NCBI GenBank assembly: GCA_965221075.1
Contig: OZ244865.1
Span: 1,860,001 to 1,924,000 of the forward strand
Origin: UBA2970 sp965221075
Lineage (GTDB): Bacteria > Verrucomicrobiota > Verrucomicrobiia > Limisphaerales > AAA164-E04
Length of the DNA: 64,000 nt
Direction: 5' to 3'
The notes beneath the pieces were generated by a model. It searched no databases. It had not been told where the DNA came from and saw only the letters and a program-made list of their open reading frames with translations. Shown piece by piece: positions 18,111 to 27,157 of this stretch. Both the position numbers and the translations under genes were made by a program. Each line of letters begins with the position of its first letter. Position 1 is the first letter of the stretch.

Positions 18111-20487
18111 AACAGGTGCGGGGGATGGCGGGAAGGGACGGCCGGGGCGCGGAGGCAGCGCTCCCTCATCCGGTCCATGTCCCGGATGGCCACCCTCACC
18201 CGGATCGCGCTCCGGATCTCCCGGCCGTCCACCTCCATCCGGTGCGAAAGACGGGCGGTCCGGTCCGGGCCCTGGGCATGGGGCTTGACCCGGATCTCCT
18301 TGGCGGCGCTCCAGTCCTCGGGGGAGAACTCCAGGACGGCCGGCTCGATGTCCACTCCCCCCTCCTCGGCCAGGGGCCGGACCCGCACCCTTCCCCGGGG
18401 CCGCTGGACCAGGCTCAGGGAATAGGCGCTGGCCAGCCCCTCGTCGGCGGCGAGGGCCATCCGGCTGGCCCGCAGCTCCGGGGAGAGGGGATTGCCGTGC
18501 AGGGCGAGGTGGTCGAGCTGCTCCAGCGCGTCGAACAGGCCGGGGGGCAGGGATTCCAGCCGGTTCCCGTCGAGAGCGAGGTGCCCGAGCCTGGAGAGGC
18601 TCCCGAAGGCGCCGGGATCGATCTCCTCCAGCCGGTTGTCCCGGAGGTCGAGGCGGGAGAGGTTGGTCAGGGAGTGGAACACCTCCGGCTCCAGCCGCGC
18701 GATCCGGTTGCCCGAGAGATCCAGGTTCTCCAGCTTCCCCATGCCCTCGAAGGCGTCTCCGGGAACCTGGGAAAGCGCGTTGCCGCCGAGCGAGAGCCAG
18801 CGGATCCCGGGGAGCCCCTCGAAGGAGGAGGAGCGCAGGGCCGGGAGCCGGTTGCCGTGCAGCCGCAGGGAGCTCAGCTGGGCCAGGCCCTCGAAGAGGC
18901 CCTCGGGGATCCGCGTCAGCTGGTTGCCGTCCAGGCTCAGGCTGGCGAGCCTCCGCAGGTCCGAGAAAAGGCCGGGAGGAAGGCTGGAGAGGCGGTTGCG
19001 GTTCAGGTAGAGGTTCCTCAGGCCGGTCAGGCCGTCCAGGTCCCCCTTCCGGATCGAGCCCAGATCCTGGCCCGAGAGCGAGAGGGTGGCGATGCCCGCA
19101 AGCTGCTCCGGGGTGACCGAGCCGCAGTCCTCCGGATCCTTCAGCTGCTTGAGGATGGCCTCGGCCACCTTCCGGGTCCGTCCGTGGAGCAGGCCGCCCT
19201 CGCATTCGAAGGCCGGCTCGGGATCCTTCACTGCGACGATCAGGTCCAGCGCGCTCCTCCTCTCCCCCTCGGGGGAGAGGACGCGGTGCCCGATCCTCAG
19301 CTTCCCGGTCCCGAGATCCCCGGGAAGCCTCAAGGTCACGCTGCGGGGCCTCTCCCAGTCCTCCGGGCCGAAGGCGAGCTCCGGGGGATCGAAGGACACG
19401 CCTTCGGTCCCGGTCTCGGGAACCACCCTGAGGGGGTGGGCGGGCGGGGAGTGCAGCCATAGCGGATAGGAGGCCGAGCCGCCCGGAAGCAGGCTCGCCG
19501 AGAGGAAGGGCAGGTGCACGTGGTCCTCCAGGGGGGCGCCCTCCAGATCCACGCTGGCCAGGGCCGCCAGGTTGCCCGGGGGCAGCCGGCGCAGGGGGTT
19601 CCGGCTCAGGGAGACCAGCTCGGCGGCCGGCAGCGAGCCGAAGAAGCCCTCGGGCAGGGCCTCGATCCGGTTGGAGTCCAGGGAGAGGCGCAGGAGGCCC
19701 TCCAGCCGGGGCAGGGCGGGGACGCAGCCGATCCGGTTGTTCTCCAGGGACAGCTGCTGCAGGTTCGACAGCCCCTGCAGCTCCCGGGCCGGCAGGACGG
19801 CCAGCCGGTTGGCCTCAAGCCTCAGCATGCGCAGCTCGGGGCAGCCGGCGAGCAGGCCTTCGGGCAGCTCCTCCAGGCGGTTCCGGGAGAGGTTGAGGTA
19901 GGAGAGGCTCTCCTGGGCGCGAAGCAGCCCCGCCGGCAGGGCCTCCAGCCCGTTGCCGTGCAGGTCCAGGGAGCGGAGCCCGGCCAGCGGACGCAGCAGG
20001 TCCGGGGGCAGCTTCCGGAAGCGGTTCCGGGAGAGGTGGAGGGTCTCCAGGTTGGGCAGAGGCTCGAAGAGATCCCCGGGCAGCTCTGCGAGGCGGTTGC
20101 CGCTCAGGTAGAGCCCCTCGAGGCCCTCCAGCCCGGCCAGGTCCCTGGCATGCAGCTCGAAGAGGTCCTTTCCGTTCAGGCGCAGGCTGGACACCGACCT
20201 GAGATGCTCCCTGGTCACCGACTGGGGGCCCCTGGCGTTCTTCAGCTCGTCCAGGATGGCGCCGACCACCTTCCTGTTCCTGCCGTGCAGGGGGCTGCCC
20301 GGCTGGTGGTGGAATCCGGGAGCGTGGTCGAGGATCCGGATCCTCAGCCGTAGGGCGCTCTCCCCGTTCCGCACCCGGTGGGAGAGCTCGACTTCCTCCT
20401 CCGCGGTGTCGGGATCCAGATCGGCCTCCAGGAGGATCCGCTGGGGCAGGCGCCAGTTCCGGGGAGTGAACCGGAGGATCGGGGGGA
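18107..20487 (-). CDS. Leucine-rich repeat protein, C-terminal part beyond a frameshift
   Basis: About 790 codons continue the protein encoded at 20344-21582 in a different frame. The frame becomes meaningful at the G6 run at 20481-20486; its first sensible residues are PPILRFTPRNWRLPQ, the middle of a Calx-beta-like linker. Two further LRR arrays follow, with LxxLxLxxNxLxxLP repeats of 23-24 residues (such as YLSGNRLAELPGDLF and LNLSRNRLEELPEGL). They are separated by another linker (DPPELAFGPEDWERPRSVTL) and followed by a last one (PAVLEFSPEDWSAAKEI). Each array is preceded by a short capping motif of the type LLHGRTRKVAEAIL. No start codon with a ribosome site is apparent at this point, so on its own this part is unlikely to be translated unless ribosomes shift frame. 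Confidence 0.7.
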
Positions 20488-21582
20488 GATACGGAGCCTT
20501 CCCGAAGGCTCCAGGGGCGCCACCTCGGCTCCCTCGGGGGGAGGGGGCGACAGCAGCGAGACGGCGTACCGCAGGGTTTCCCCCTCCCGCATCTCCCGGG
20601 GCAGGGGGCGGATCGACAGCTCGTGCTCCAGGGGGTTGCCTCCGAGCCGCAGTTCGGCGAGCCGGCCGCAGTCTCCCCAGTCGGGCAGCGAGCCGAGACG
20701 GTTGCCTTCCAGATCCAGTCGGCGCAGGTTCGGGAGGGCGAGCGGCGCCATCGGGGAGATCCGCTCCATCCGGTTGCCGGAGAGGTCGAGGAGCTCCAGT
20801 CCGGCCAGCCCCTCGCACTGCCCATCCTCCAGGCGGTTTAGCCGGTTCTCCTGCAGCAGCAGGGTGCGCAGGGAGCGGAGGCCCAGGAAGGGGCGGGAGG
20901 GGAGCCGCTCGATCCGGTTGCCCGACAGGTCGAGCGCCTCCAGCCCGGGCAGGGCGTCCAGCAGGCCCTCGGGCAGCTTCCCCAGCCGGTTGTCCTGCAG
21001 CCAGAGACGGGTGAGACGCCTCTGGCTGGCCAGCAGCCGCGGAGGAAGCGACTCCAGGCGGTTGCCCCCCAGGTGCAGCCGCTCCAGGGCCGGATTCGAG
21101 TCCAGCAGGCCCTCCGGCAGCGCCACGAGCTGGTTGCCGCCCAGCCAGAGGGTCCTCAGCTCCTCCAGGTTGCGCAGCAGCGAGGGATCGAGGGACTGGA
21201 GCCGGTTGTGGCCAAGGTAGAGGCCCCGCAGGCGCAGGGGAGCGTCCAGGAATCCCTGGGGGAGCTCCTCCAGCAGGTTTTCCTCCAGGTCGAGCTGCTC
21301 CAGCGAGACCAGCCCCGCCAGATCGTCCTTCCCGAGCGACCGGATGCTCCGGCCCCGGAGGTCGAGCCGCACGATCGAGGCCAGGCTCTCCCTGGTGGCC
21401 CCGCCCGGACCGCCGGCGCCGTCCAGCGCCTGCCGGATGGCCTCGGCCACCTGGGGCGTGCGCCCCTCCAAAAGATCCACCCGGCCCTGGGCGATGCCCT
21501 GGAGCGCGGCCAGGAGGATGAGAGCCAGGGCCGCGGGCCGGCCGGGGATCAGCGCCGGGGCGCGGGCCGCCATGCCTCCCAT
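20344..21582 (-). CDS. Secreted leucine-rich repeat protein, N-terminal part before a frameshift
   Basis: The protein starts with MGGMAARAPAL and a signal peptide ending near LLAALQGIAQG, then runs through about 12 LRRs (for example YLGHNRLQSLDPSLL and DLSGNRIERLPSRPF) to a linker at LRYAVSLLSPPPPEGAEV. After residue 365 or so the frame turns into low-quality sequence and stops at 20344, while the homologous continuation is in another frame. Restoring one base in the G6 run at 20481-20486 gives a single protein of about 1,158 residues with three LRR arrays. The gene overlaps the end of the FG-GAP gene upstream by 34 bases. The likely role is extracellular binding; no catalytic domain is present. 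Confidence 0.75.
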   Translation of the reverse strand: MGGMAARAPALIPGRPAALALILLAALQGIAQGRVDLLEGRTPQVAEAIRQALDGAGGPGGATRESLASIVRLDLRGRSIRSLGKDDLAGLVSLEQLDLEENLLEELPQGFLDAPLRLRGLYLGHNRLQSLDPSLLRNLEELRTLWLGGNQLVALPEGLLDSNPALERLHLGGNRLESLPPRLLASQRRLTRLWLQDNRLGKLPEGLLDALPGLEALDLSGNRIERLPSRPFLGLRSLRTLLLQENRLNRLEDGQCEGLAGLELLDLSGNRMERISPMAPLALPNLRRLDLEGNRLGSLPDWGDCGRLAELRLGGNPLEHELSIRPLPREMREGETLRYAVSLLSPPPPEGAEVAPLEPSGRLRISPRSSGSLPGTGACPSGSSWRPIWIPTPRRRKSSSPTGCGTGRAPYG

Positions 21583-22853
21583 TCCTCGGCCGACGCGGGA
21601 GCGGCCCGGTGGCGGTGGACGAAGACCCCCTTCTTGTTGCCCACCACCACCTCGGGAAAGCCGTCGGCGTCCAGATCCCGGGCCACTACCTGGGTCCCTA
21701 CGCCCGAGTCGTCGTCGATAAGGATGGGGATGAAGTCGGGCCCGTCCACTCCCCGCACCAGCTTGAACCAGTAGAGGACCGCGGGAGCGTTGGGCTCGGC
21801 GTCGGCTCCGGGGCCGTGCGCCCAGAACCTCTTACCGGTGACGATGTCCTTCAGACCGTCCCCGTCCATGTCCGCCAGCTCCAGGGCGTGCAGCTGGGAG
21901 AACTTCACTCCGTAGCGGTTCTCCTCCGGCTCCTTGTTCATGAATATGTGGGGGCGGAAGGCGATCCCCCCGTCCGGGCCCGGATGGTTCTCGTACCACG
22001 CCAGCCCGTAGCCGTGGGCGGCGACGCTGGTGATCACGTCGTTGTCACCGTCCCCGTCCACATCGTAGGCGTACATCTGGGCCCCTCCTCCGGGGCTGAA
22101 CAGGTGGGGGTGGAAGCGCCAGACCGGATCCCCCTCCAGCGAGGGAGGCTGCTGCCACCAGCCGTTCTTCTCCAGGATGTCCATCCGCCCGTCCCCGTCG
22201 ACGTCTCCCACTCCCATGCCGTGGGTGAAGCGGTGCCACTCGCCCCGCGGGGTCACCGGGCGGAAGCGCCAGAGCGCGGTGGGATCTTCGGGATCGGGCG
22301 AGGCGAATCCGAAGTAGCCTCCAGAGTTGCAGACGATCTCGGGAATACCGTCCCCGGTCAGGTCGGCGAAGTGCGGGGACTCGTTGTCGGTGACACGGAT
22401 GGCGACATGGGGCTCCCAGTATCCCTCCTGGCCCTGGGGGTTGCGGTACCAGGTGGATTCCTTCCCCGGAAAGCCCAGGACCAGGATGTCGTCCCAGCCG
22501 TCCTGGTCGAAGTCCCGGACGAAGCACAGGAAGTTGTCGGAGTAGGCGTTGCGCCCGCTGAGGGCCCCGGGGAATCCGGGGTAGATCCGGGTGTAGCCCT
22601 CCGACTCGCCCTTGAAGGACTGGCGGTCGGGATAGAAGGCGTGGCGCCGGTCGTAGTCCGGTCCCTCCCACCAGTAGGGGCCCGAGCAGATGTCGAGGGT
22701 GCCGTCCCGGTTGAAGTCCCCCGCGTTGGCCCCCTCGGCCCAGAAGAGATCGCTCAGCTGGACCTTGTGGAACTGGTGGATGTGGTAGAGGGGCTCGGCA
22801 GGGGCCGCCAGGGCCAGGAAGGGGAGGGTTCCAGAGAGGATCAGCCGGGCCAT
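21549..22853 (-). CDS. Secreted FG-GAP/VCBS repeat protein
   Basis: The 434-residue protein has a signal peptide (MARLILSGTLPFLALAAPAEP) and at least six FG-GAP-type calcium-binding loops: DFNRDGTLDICSGPYWW, DFDQDGWDDILVLG, DLTGDGIPEIVCNSGG, DVDGDGRMDILEKNG, DVDGDGDNDVITS, DMDGDGLKDIVTGKRF and DLDADGFPEVVVGNKKG. Such repeats build an integrin-alpha-like beta-propeller. In Planctomycetota and Verrucomicrobiota, proteins with this PYWWEGPDY pattern are common and of unknown role. It probably shares a promoter with the LRR gene below it; mdh is divergent from it. Confidence 0.88.
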   Translation of the reverse strand: MARLILSGTLPFLALAAPAEPLYHIHQFHKVQLSDLFWAEGANAGDFNRDGTLDICSGPYWWEGPDYDRRHAFYPDRQSFKGESEGYTRIYPGFPGALSGRNAYSDNFLCFVRDFDQDGWDDILVLGFPGKESTWYRNPQGQEGYWEPHVAIRVTDNESPHFADLTGDGIPEIVCNSGGYFGFASPDPEDPTALWRFRPVTPRGEWHRFTHGMGVGDVDGDGRMDILEKNGWWQQPPSLEGDPVWRFHPHLFSPGGGAQMYAYDVDGDGDNDVITSVAAHGYGLAWYENHPGPDGGIAFRPHIFMNKEPEENRYGVKFSQLHALELADMDGDGLKDIVTGKRFWAHGPGADAEPNAPAVLYWFKLVRGVDGPDFIPILIDDDSGVGTQVVARDLDADGFPEVVVGNKKGVFVHRHRAAPASAEEWEAWRPAPRR

Positions 22854-23063
22854 GGATCCGATCCTCGGCAGGCGCCGCCCGCCGAGTCAAGACGCCATGG
22901 AGGCGCAGGAGAGGGCTCCCGGCCGCCAGCGCAGGGCCTTGCCGGGGATGCGGAGGGGATGTGATCCCGCAGCCGGCATCGGCGCTTGAGGGATGGAGGG
23001 GCGGAGCGGTAGGTTGGAAGGACGGGGGCGCGGCCTGCCCGGGCCGGGACTCCCTTGCCAGCG

Positions 23064-24062
23064 ATGAAAGACAGCAACCCGCCCGTGACCGTGGCCGTGA
23101 CCGGAGCCGCCGGCCAGATCGGATACTCGCTCCTCTTCCGGATCGCCTCGGGGGCGCTCTTCGGCCCCGGGAGGCCGGTCCGGCTCCGCCTGATCGAGAT
23201 CGAGCCGGCCATGAAGGCCCTGGAGGGGGTGGTGATGGAGCTCGACGACTGCGCCTTCCCGCTGCTGCAGGCGGTGGAGGCCACCTCCAGCCTGGAGCGG
23301 GGCTTCGACGGGGCGCATTGGGCCCTCCTGGTGGGAAGCCTGCCGCGCAGGAAGGGGATGGAGCGCAAGGACCTGCTGGGGGCCAACGGCCGCATCTTCG
23401 TGGAGCAGGGCAGGGCCATCCAGGAGCACGCCGACAGCAGCGCCAGGGTCCTGGTGGTCGGCAACCCCTGCAACACCAACTGCCTGATCGCCTCGGCCAA
23501 CGCCCCCGACATGCCCCGGGACCGCTTCTATGCCATGACCCGGCTGGACGAGAACCGGGCCCGGTCCCAGCTGGCCGCCCGGACCGGAGTCCCGGTTTCC
23601 CGGATCGATCGCCTGGCGGTCTGGGGCAACCATTCCCTGACCCAGTACCCCGACTTCGTCCACGCCCGCATCGGGGGAAGGCCCGCCACCGAGGCGGTGG
23701 GGGACCTGGAGTGGCTCCAGGGCCCGTTCCTCTCCACCGTGCAGCGGCGCGGGGCCGCCGTGATCGAGGCCCGGGGCGCCTCCAGCGCCGCCAGCGCCGC
23801 CAATGCGGCCATCGACAGCGTGGTCTCGCTCGACCGGCCCGACCCCGATCCCGGCGACTGGCACAGCGTCGCGCTCTGCTCGAGGGGGGAGTACGGCGTG
23901 GAGGAGGGGCTCTTCTGCTCCTTTCCGGTCCGACACCGGGACGGCGAGAACCGGGTGGTGGAGGGACTGGAGCTGGACTCCTTCAGCCGGGCGCGCATCG
24001 ACGCCTCGGTCGCCGAGCTGAAGGAGGAACGGTCCATGGTGGGGGACTGCCTCCCCCGATGA
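23064..24062 (+). CDS. mdh: Malate dehydrogenase
   Basis: Mdh interconverts malate and oxaloacetate with NAD. The 332-residue product belongs to the MDH type 2 branch (similar to cytosolic and chloroplast enzymes), with the nucleotide-binding VTGAAGQIGYSLLFR, VVGNPCNTNCLIA, substrate arginines in RLDENRARSQLA, and the catalytic histidine in VWGNHSLTQYPDF. ATG 23064 directly precedes the conserved start; a TTG three codons upstream is less likely. The stop overlaps the deoC start as ATGA. Confidence 0.95.
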   Translation: MKDSNPPVTVAVTGAAGQIGYSLLFRIASGALFGPGRPVRLRLIEIEPAMKALEGVVMELDDCAFPLLQAVEATSSLERGFDGAHWALLVGSLPRRKGMERKDLLGANGRIFVEQGRAIQEHADSSARVLVVGNPCNTNCLIASANAPDMPRDRFYAMTRLDENRARSQLAARTGVPVSRIDRLAVWGNHSLTQYPDFVHARIGGRPATEAVGDLEWLQGPFLSTVQRRGAAVIEARGASSAASAANAAIDSVVSLDRPDPDPGDWHSVALCSRGEYGVEEGLFCSFPVRHRDGENRVVEGLELDSFSRARIDASVAELKEERSMVGDCLPR

Positions 24063-24712
24063 CCGCCGGGGAGCTGGCCGGCTACATCGAGCACACCCTC
24101 CTCTCCCCGGCGGCTGTGGGGGAGGACTACGCCCGCCTCTGCCGGGAGGCCGTCGCCCACGGCTTCCACAGCGTGTGCGTGCCCACCTCCCGGGTGTCCC
24201 TGGCGGCCCACCTGACCGAGGATACCGGGGTAAAGGTGTGCTCGGTGGTCGGCTTCCCCCTGGGGCACAGCGAAGGTGACTGCAAGCGCTTCGAGGCCGA
24301 GTCGGCGGTGGAGCAGGGGGCCCAGGAGATCGACATGGTGGTCAACCTGGGCTGGGTGAGGGAGGGGCTGATGAAGGAGGTCTACCGGGAGCTGCGCGAC
24401 GTGGTCGAGGCGGCCGAGGAGAGGCCGGTGAAGGTGATCGTGGAGGTGGGGCTCCTGGAACGGGAGGAGATCGAGCGCCTGGCCAGGCCGGTATGGGACT
24501 CGGGGGCGCTCTTCCTGAAGACCGCCACCGGATTCGGCCCCAGGGAAACCCGGCCCGGGGACGTGGCCTTCCTCCGCTCCCTGATGGGGCCGAGCTTCGG
24601 GATCAAGGCCGCGGGAGGGATCCGAGACCGCTCCTCCGCGCTGGAGATGATCGAGGCCGGCGCCACCCGCCTGGGCAGCTCCGCCGGTCCCCGGATCGTC
24701 GCCGGGGAGTGA
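24059..24712 (+). CDS. deoC: Deoxyribose-phosphate aldolase
   Basis: DeoC cleaves 2-deoxyribose 5-phosphate to glyceraldehyde 3-phosphate and acetaldehyde. The 217-residue protein has the class I aldolase motifs VCSVVGFPLGH, EIDMVVNLGW, the Schiff-base lysine in FLKTATGFGPRET, and the second active-site lysine in GIKAAGGIRDR. Its start codon overlaps the mdh stop (ATGA), so it is translationally coupled to mdh. The converging trpE gene ends five bases further on. Confidence 0.96.
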   Translation: MTAGELAGYIEHTLLSPAAVGEDYARLCREAVAHGFHSVCVPTSRVSLAAHLTEDTGVKVCSVVGFPLGHSEGDCKRFEAESAVEQGAQEIDMVVNLGWVREGLMKEVYRELRDVVEAAEERPVKVIVEVGLLEREEIERLARPVWDSGALFLKTATGFGPRETRPGDVAFLRSLMGPSFGIKAAGGIRDRSSALEMIEAGATRLGSSAGPRIVAGE

Positions 24713-24716
24713 CCGG

Positions 24717-26237
24717 TCAGGACCGGAAGGTCTCGGCCAGCCCCAGGGTGCGGAACATGCTGCGGGCCTTGTTGAGGGTCTCCTCGTACTCCAGCTGGGG
24801 CGAGGAGTCGGCCACCCACCCCCCGCCGGCCTGGACATGGGCCCTGCCGTCCTTGAGCAGGGCGGTCCGGATGGTTATGCAGCAGTCCAGGTTCCCCTGG
24901 TAGGAGAAGTACCCCACGCAGCCCCCGTAGGGGCCCCGGCAGCTTCCCTCCAGCTCCGAGATGATCTGCATGGCCCGGATCTTCGGCGCGCCCGAGAGCG
25001 TGCCGGCCGGGAAGGTGGCGCGCATCAGGTCGTAGGCCGAGGCCGGCGGGGCGAGCCTTCCCTCGATCTGGGAGACGATGTGCATCACATGGCTGTAGCG
25101 CTCGATTACCATGAAGTCCTTGACCTCCACCGAGCGGTAGTCGCAGACCCTCCCCAGATCGTTGCGGGCCAGGTCCACCAGCATGACATGCTCGGCGCGC
25201 TCCTTGGGATCGGCCAGAAGCTCCCGCTCCAGCTCCCGGTCCTCCTCCTCGCCGGCGCCCCTCCTGCGGGTTCCGGCGATGGGGCGGATCTCGACCCTTC
25301 CCCCCTCGCAGCGGACATGGATCTCGGGAGAGGCCCCCACCAGCGCCATGCCCTCCAGCTCCAGCAGGAACATGTAGGGGGAGGGGTTGACCGTCCGGGC
25401 GGCGCGGTAGATCTCCAGCGGGGAGGACGCGACCGGGGCCGAGAAGCGCTGGGAGCCCACCACCTGGATGATGTCCCCGGCCTCGATGTAGGCCTTGGCC
25501 CGCTCCACGTTCGCCAGGAAGCGCTCCTTCTCCTGGTTGGAGATCAGATCCAGCGCGGGAGCCTCGGAGAGGAGCGAGGCCGGGCGGTACTGGAGCGGGG
25601 CGGCCAGCCTCTCCTCGATCCGGTCCAGCCGCCTGACGCCCTCCCTCCAGGCCTCGGCGGGATCCCTGCCCTTCCCGATCCTGGCGTTGACGATCAGGGT
25701 GATGACCTGGGAGACCCGGTCGAAGACCAGCAGCTCGTCGGCGATCAGGAAGTAGACCGTCGGGGTACCCAGGTCGTCGCGGGGAGGACGCGGCACCACC
25801 GGCTCGATGTCGTGGATGATCTCGTAGCCGACGAAGCCCACCGCCCCGCCGGCGAAGCGCTGGGGCATTCCCGGATGGGAGACCTGCCGACAGCGGCCCA
25901 GGATCCGCTCGACCACCTCCAGGGCGTCGCGCACCTCCCCCGGCCCTGCGGGACGGCGACGCACGCTCCACTCCTGAGCGACGCGGGAGCCCTCGAGCAG
26001 GGAGACCCGGTCCCCGCGCTGCCGGATGGTGCAGCGGGGCGAGAAGCCGACGAAGGAGTACCGGCCCAGCCTCTCGCCTCCCTCCACCGACTCGAACAGG
26101 AAGCTCTCGGACGCTCCCCGAAGCTTCTGGTAGGCGGAGACCGGGGTGTCGAAGTCGGCCAGGATCCTCCGGGTTATCGGGATCAGGTCGCCCTCGCCGG
26201 CGAGCCTGAGGAATTCCTCTTGATCGGGGCAGTTCAT
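24717..26237 (-). CDS. trpE: Anthranilate synthase component I
   Basis: TrpE converts chorismate and ammonia (from the TrpG glutaminase) to anthranilate, the first step of tryptophan synthesis. The 506-residue protein has the N-terminal regulatory region with LLFES-type motif (SFLFESVEGGERLGRYSF) and the chorismate-binding core: DIIQVVGSQRFS, PIAGTRRRG, LVDLARNDLGRV, and TFPAGTLSGAPKIRAM. The length fits TrpE rather than PabB. No trpG or leader peptide adjoins it, so regulation by classical attenuation is not evident. Confidence 0.95.
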   Translation of the reverse strand: MNCPDQEEFLRLAGEGDLIPITRRILADFDTPVSAYQKLRGASESFLFESVEGGERLGRYSFVGFSPRCTIRQRGDRVSLLEGSRVAQEWSVRRRPAGPGEVRDALEVVERILGRCRQVSHPGMPQRFAGGAVGFVGYEIIHDIEPVVPRPPRDDLGTPTVYFLIADELLVFDRVSQVITLIVNARIGKGRDPAEAWREGVRRLDRIEERLAAPLQYRPASLLSEAPALDLISNQEKERFLANVERAKAYIEAGDIIQVVGSQRFSAPVASSPLEIYRAARTVNPSPYMFLLELEGMALVGASPEIHVRCEGGRVEIRPIAGTRRRGAGEEEDRELERELLADPKERAEHVMLVDLARNDLGRVCDYRSVEVKDFMVIERYSHVMHIVSQIEGRLAPPASAYDLMRATFPAGTLSGAPKIRAMQIISELEGSCRGPYGGCVGYFSYQGNLDCCITIRTALLKDGRAHVQAGGGWVADSSPQLEYEETLNKARSMFRTLGLAETFRS

Positions 26238-26284
26238 TGTGGTGGCCTGGAGGATCGGAGGCGCAAGCCCGTCCGGAGAGGGGA

Positions 26285-27157
26285 ATGCACATCATCACCG
26301 ATGAGCGGTGCCTGGACTACCGCGCCACGGGACACCCCGAGCGGCCGGAGAGGGTCGACGCTACCCTTGCCCTGCTGCGCCTTCAAGACAAACCCCGGTT
26401 CCGCTGGGCCTCTCCCCGGGAGCCCTCCCGGGTGGCGCTGGAGCGGGGCCACACGCCTTCCCATCTGGAGCGGCTCAGCGATCCGGCGGGGCCCTTCGAC
26501 GGGGACACCCCCGCCTATCCAGGGATCGCCGACCACGCGCTGCGCGCGGCCGGCGGCGCGTTTGCCGCGCTGGAGCTGGCTCTGGAGGGGGAGAGGGCCA
26601 TGAGCCTGATGCGCCCGCCCGGACACCACGCCACCCGGGACCGCGCCATGGGCTTCTGCTACTTGGGATCGGTGGGCCTCTCGGCGCTCCACGCCGCCCG
26701 GGAGCTGGGCCGGAGGGTGGCCGTCTTCGACTTCGACGTGCACCACGGCAACGGGACCGAGGATCTCCTCCTGGGGGCGCCGGAAACCGCCTTCTTCTCG
26801 GTGCACCAGCATCCCTGCTACCCCGGCACGGGCCTGCGGCACCGCGGGGACAACTGCTTCAACTTCCCGGTCGCTCCGCGTCTGCCCCGCCCCGAGTACC
26901 TCAGGTCGCTGGAGGAGGCCCTCGAGGCGATGATCGCCTGGAAGCCGGATCTGATCGCGGTCTCGGCCGGATTCGACGCCTACCGGGGGGATCCCCTGGC
27001 CGAGGGCACCCTGGAGGAGGAGGACTTCCGCTGGCTGGGGAAACGGATTGCCGCTGCCGGCCTGCCCTTCTACAGTGTCCTGGAAGGGGGCTACAGCCGG
27101 GAACTGCCTCGGCTGGCGCTGGCCTGGATCCAGGGCTCCCTGCAGACCGGTCCATGA
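26285..27157 (+). CDS. Histone deacetylase-family protein (AcuC/polyamine deacetylase-like)
   Basis: This zinc deacetylase-type enzyme of 290 residues may deacetylate acetyl-lysine in proteins or acetylated polyamines; the substrate cannot be told from sequence. Active-site motifs are present: RPPGHHATRDRAMGFCY (tandem histidines), VFDFDVHHGNGTED (zinc aspartate and histidine), and SAGFDAYRGDPL (second zinc aspartate). The ATG at 26285 has a strong GGAGAGGGG site a few bases upstream. The stop overlaps the apgM start (ATGA), tying the deacetylase translationally to a glycolytic enzyme. Confidence 0.93.
   Translation: MHIITDERCLDYRATGHPERPERVDATLALLRLQDKPRFRWASPREPSRVALERGHTPSHLERLSDPAGPFDGDTPAYPGIADHALRAAGGAFAALELALEGERAMSLMRPPGHHATRDRAMGFCYLGSVGLSALHAARELGRRVAVFDFDVHHGNGTEDLLLGAPETAFFSVHQHPCYPGTGLRHRGDNCFNFPVAPRLPRPEYLRSLEEALEAMIAWKPDLIAVSAGFDAYRGDPLAEGTLEEEDFRWLGKRIAAAGLPFYSVLEGGYSRELPRLALAWIQGSLQTGP

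Noticed and set aside
18107..21582. CRISPR array or satellite suggested by regular DNA repeats
   Set aside because: The spacing of 69-72 bases is the codon period of leucine-rich repeats, and spacers are not unique.
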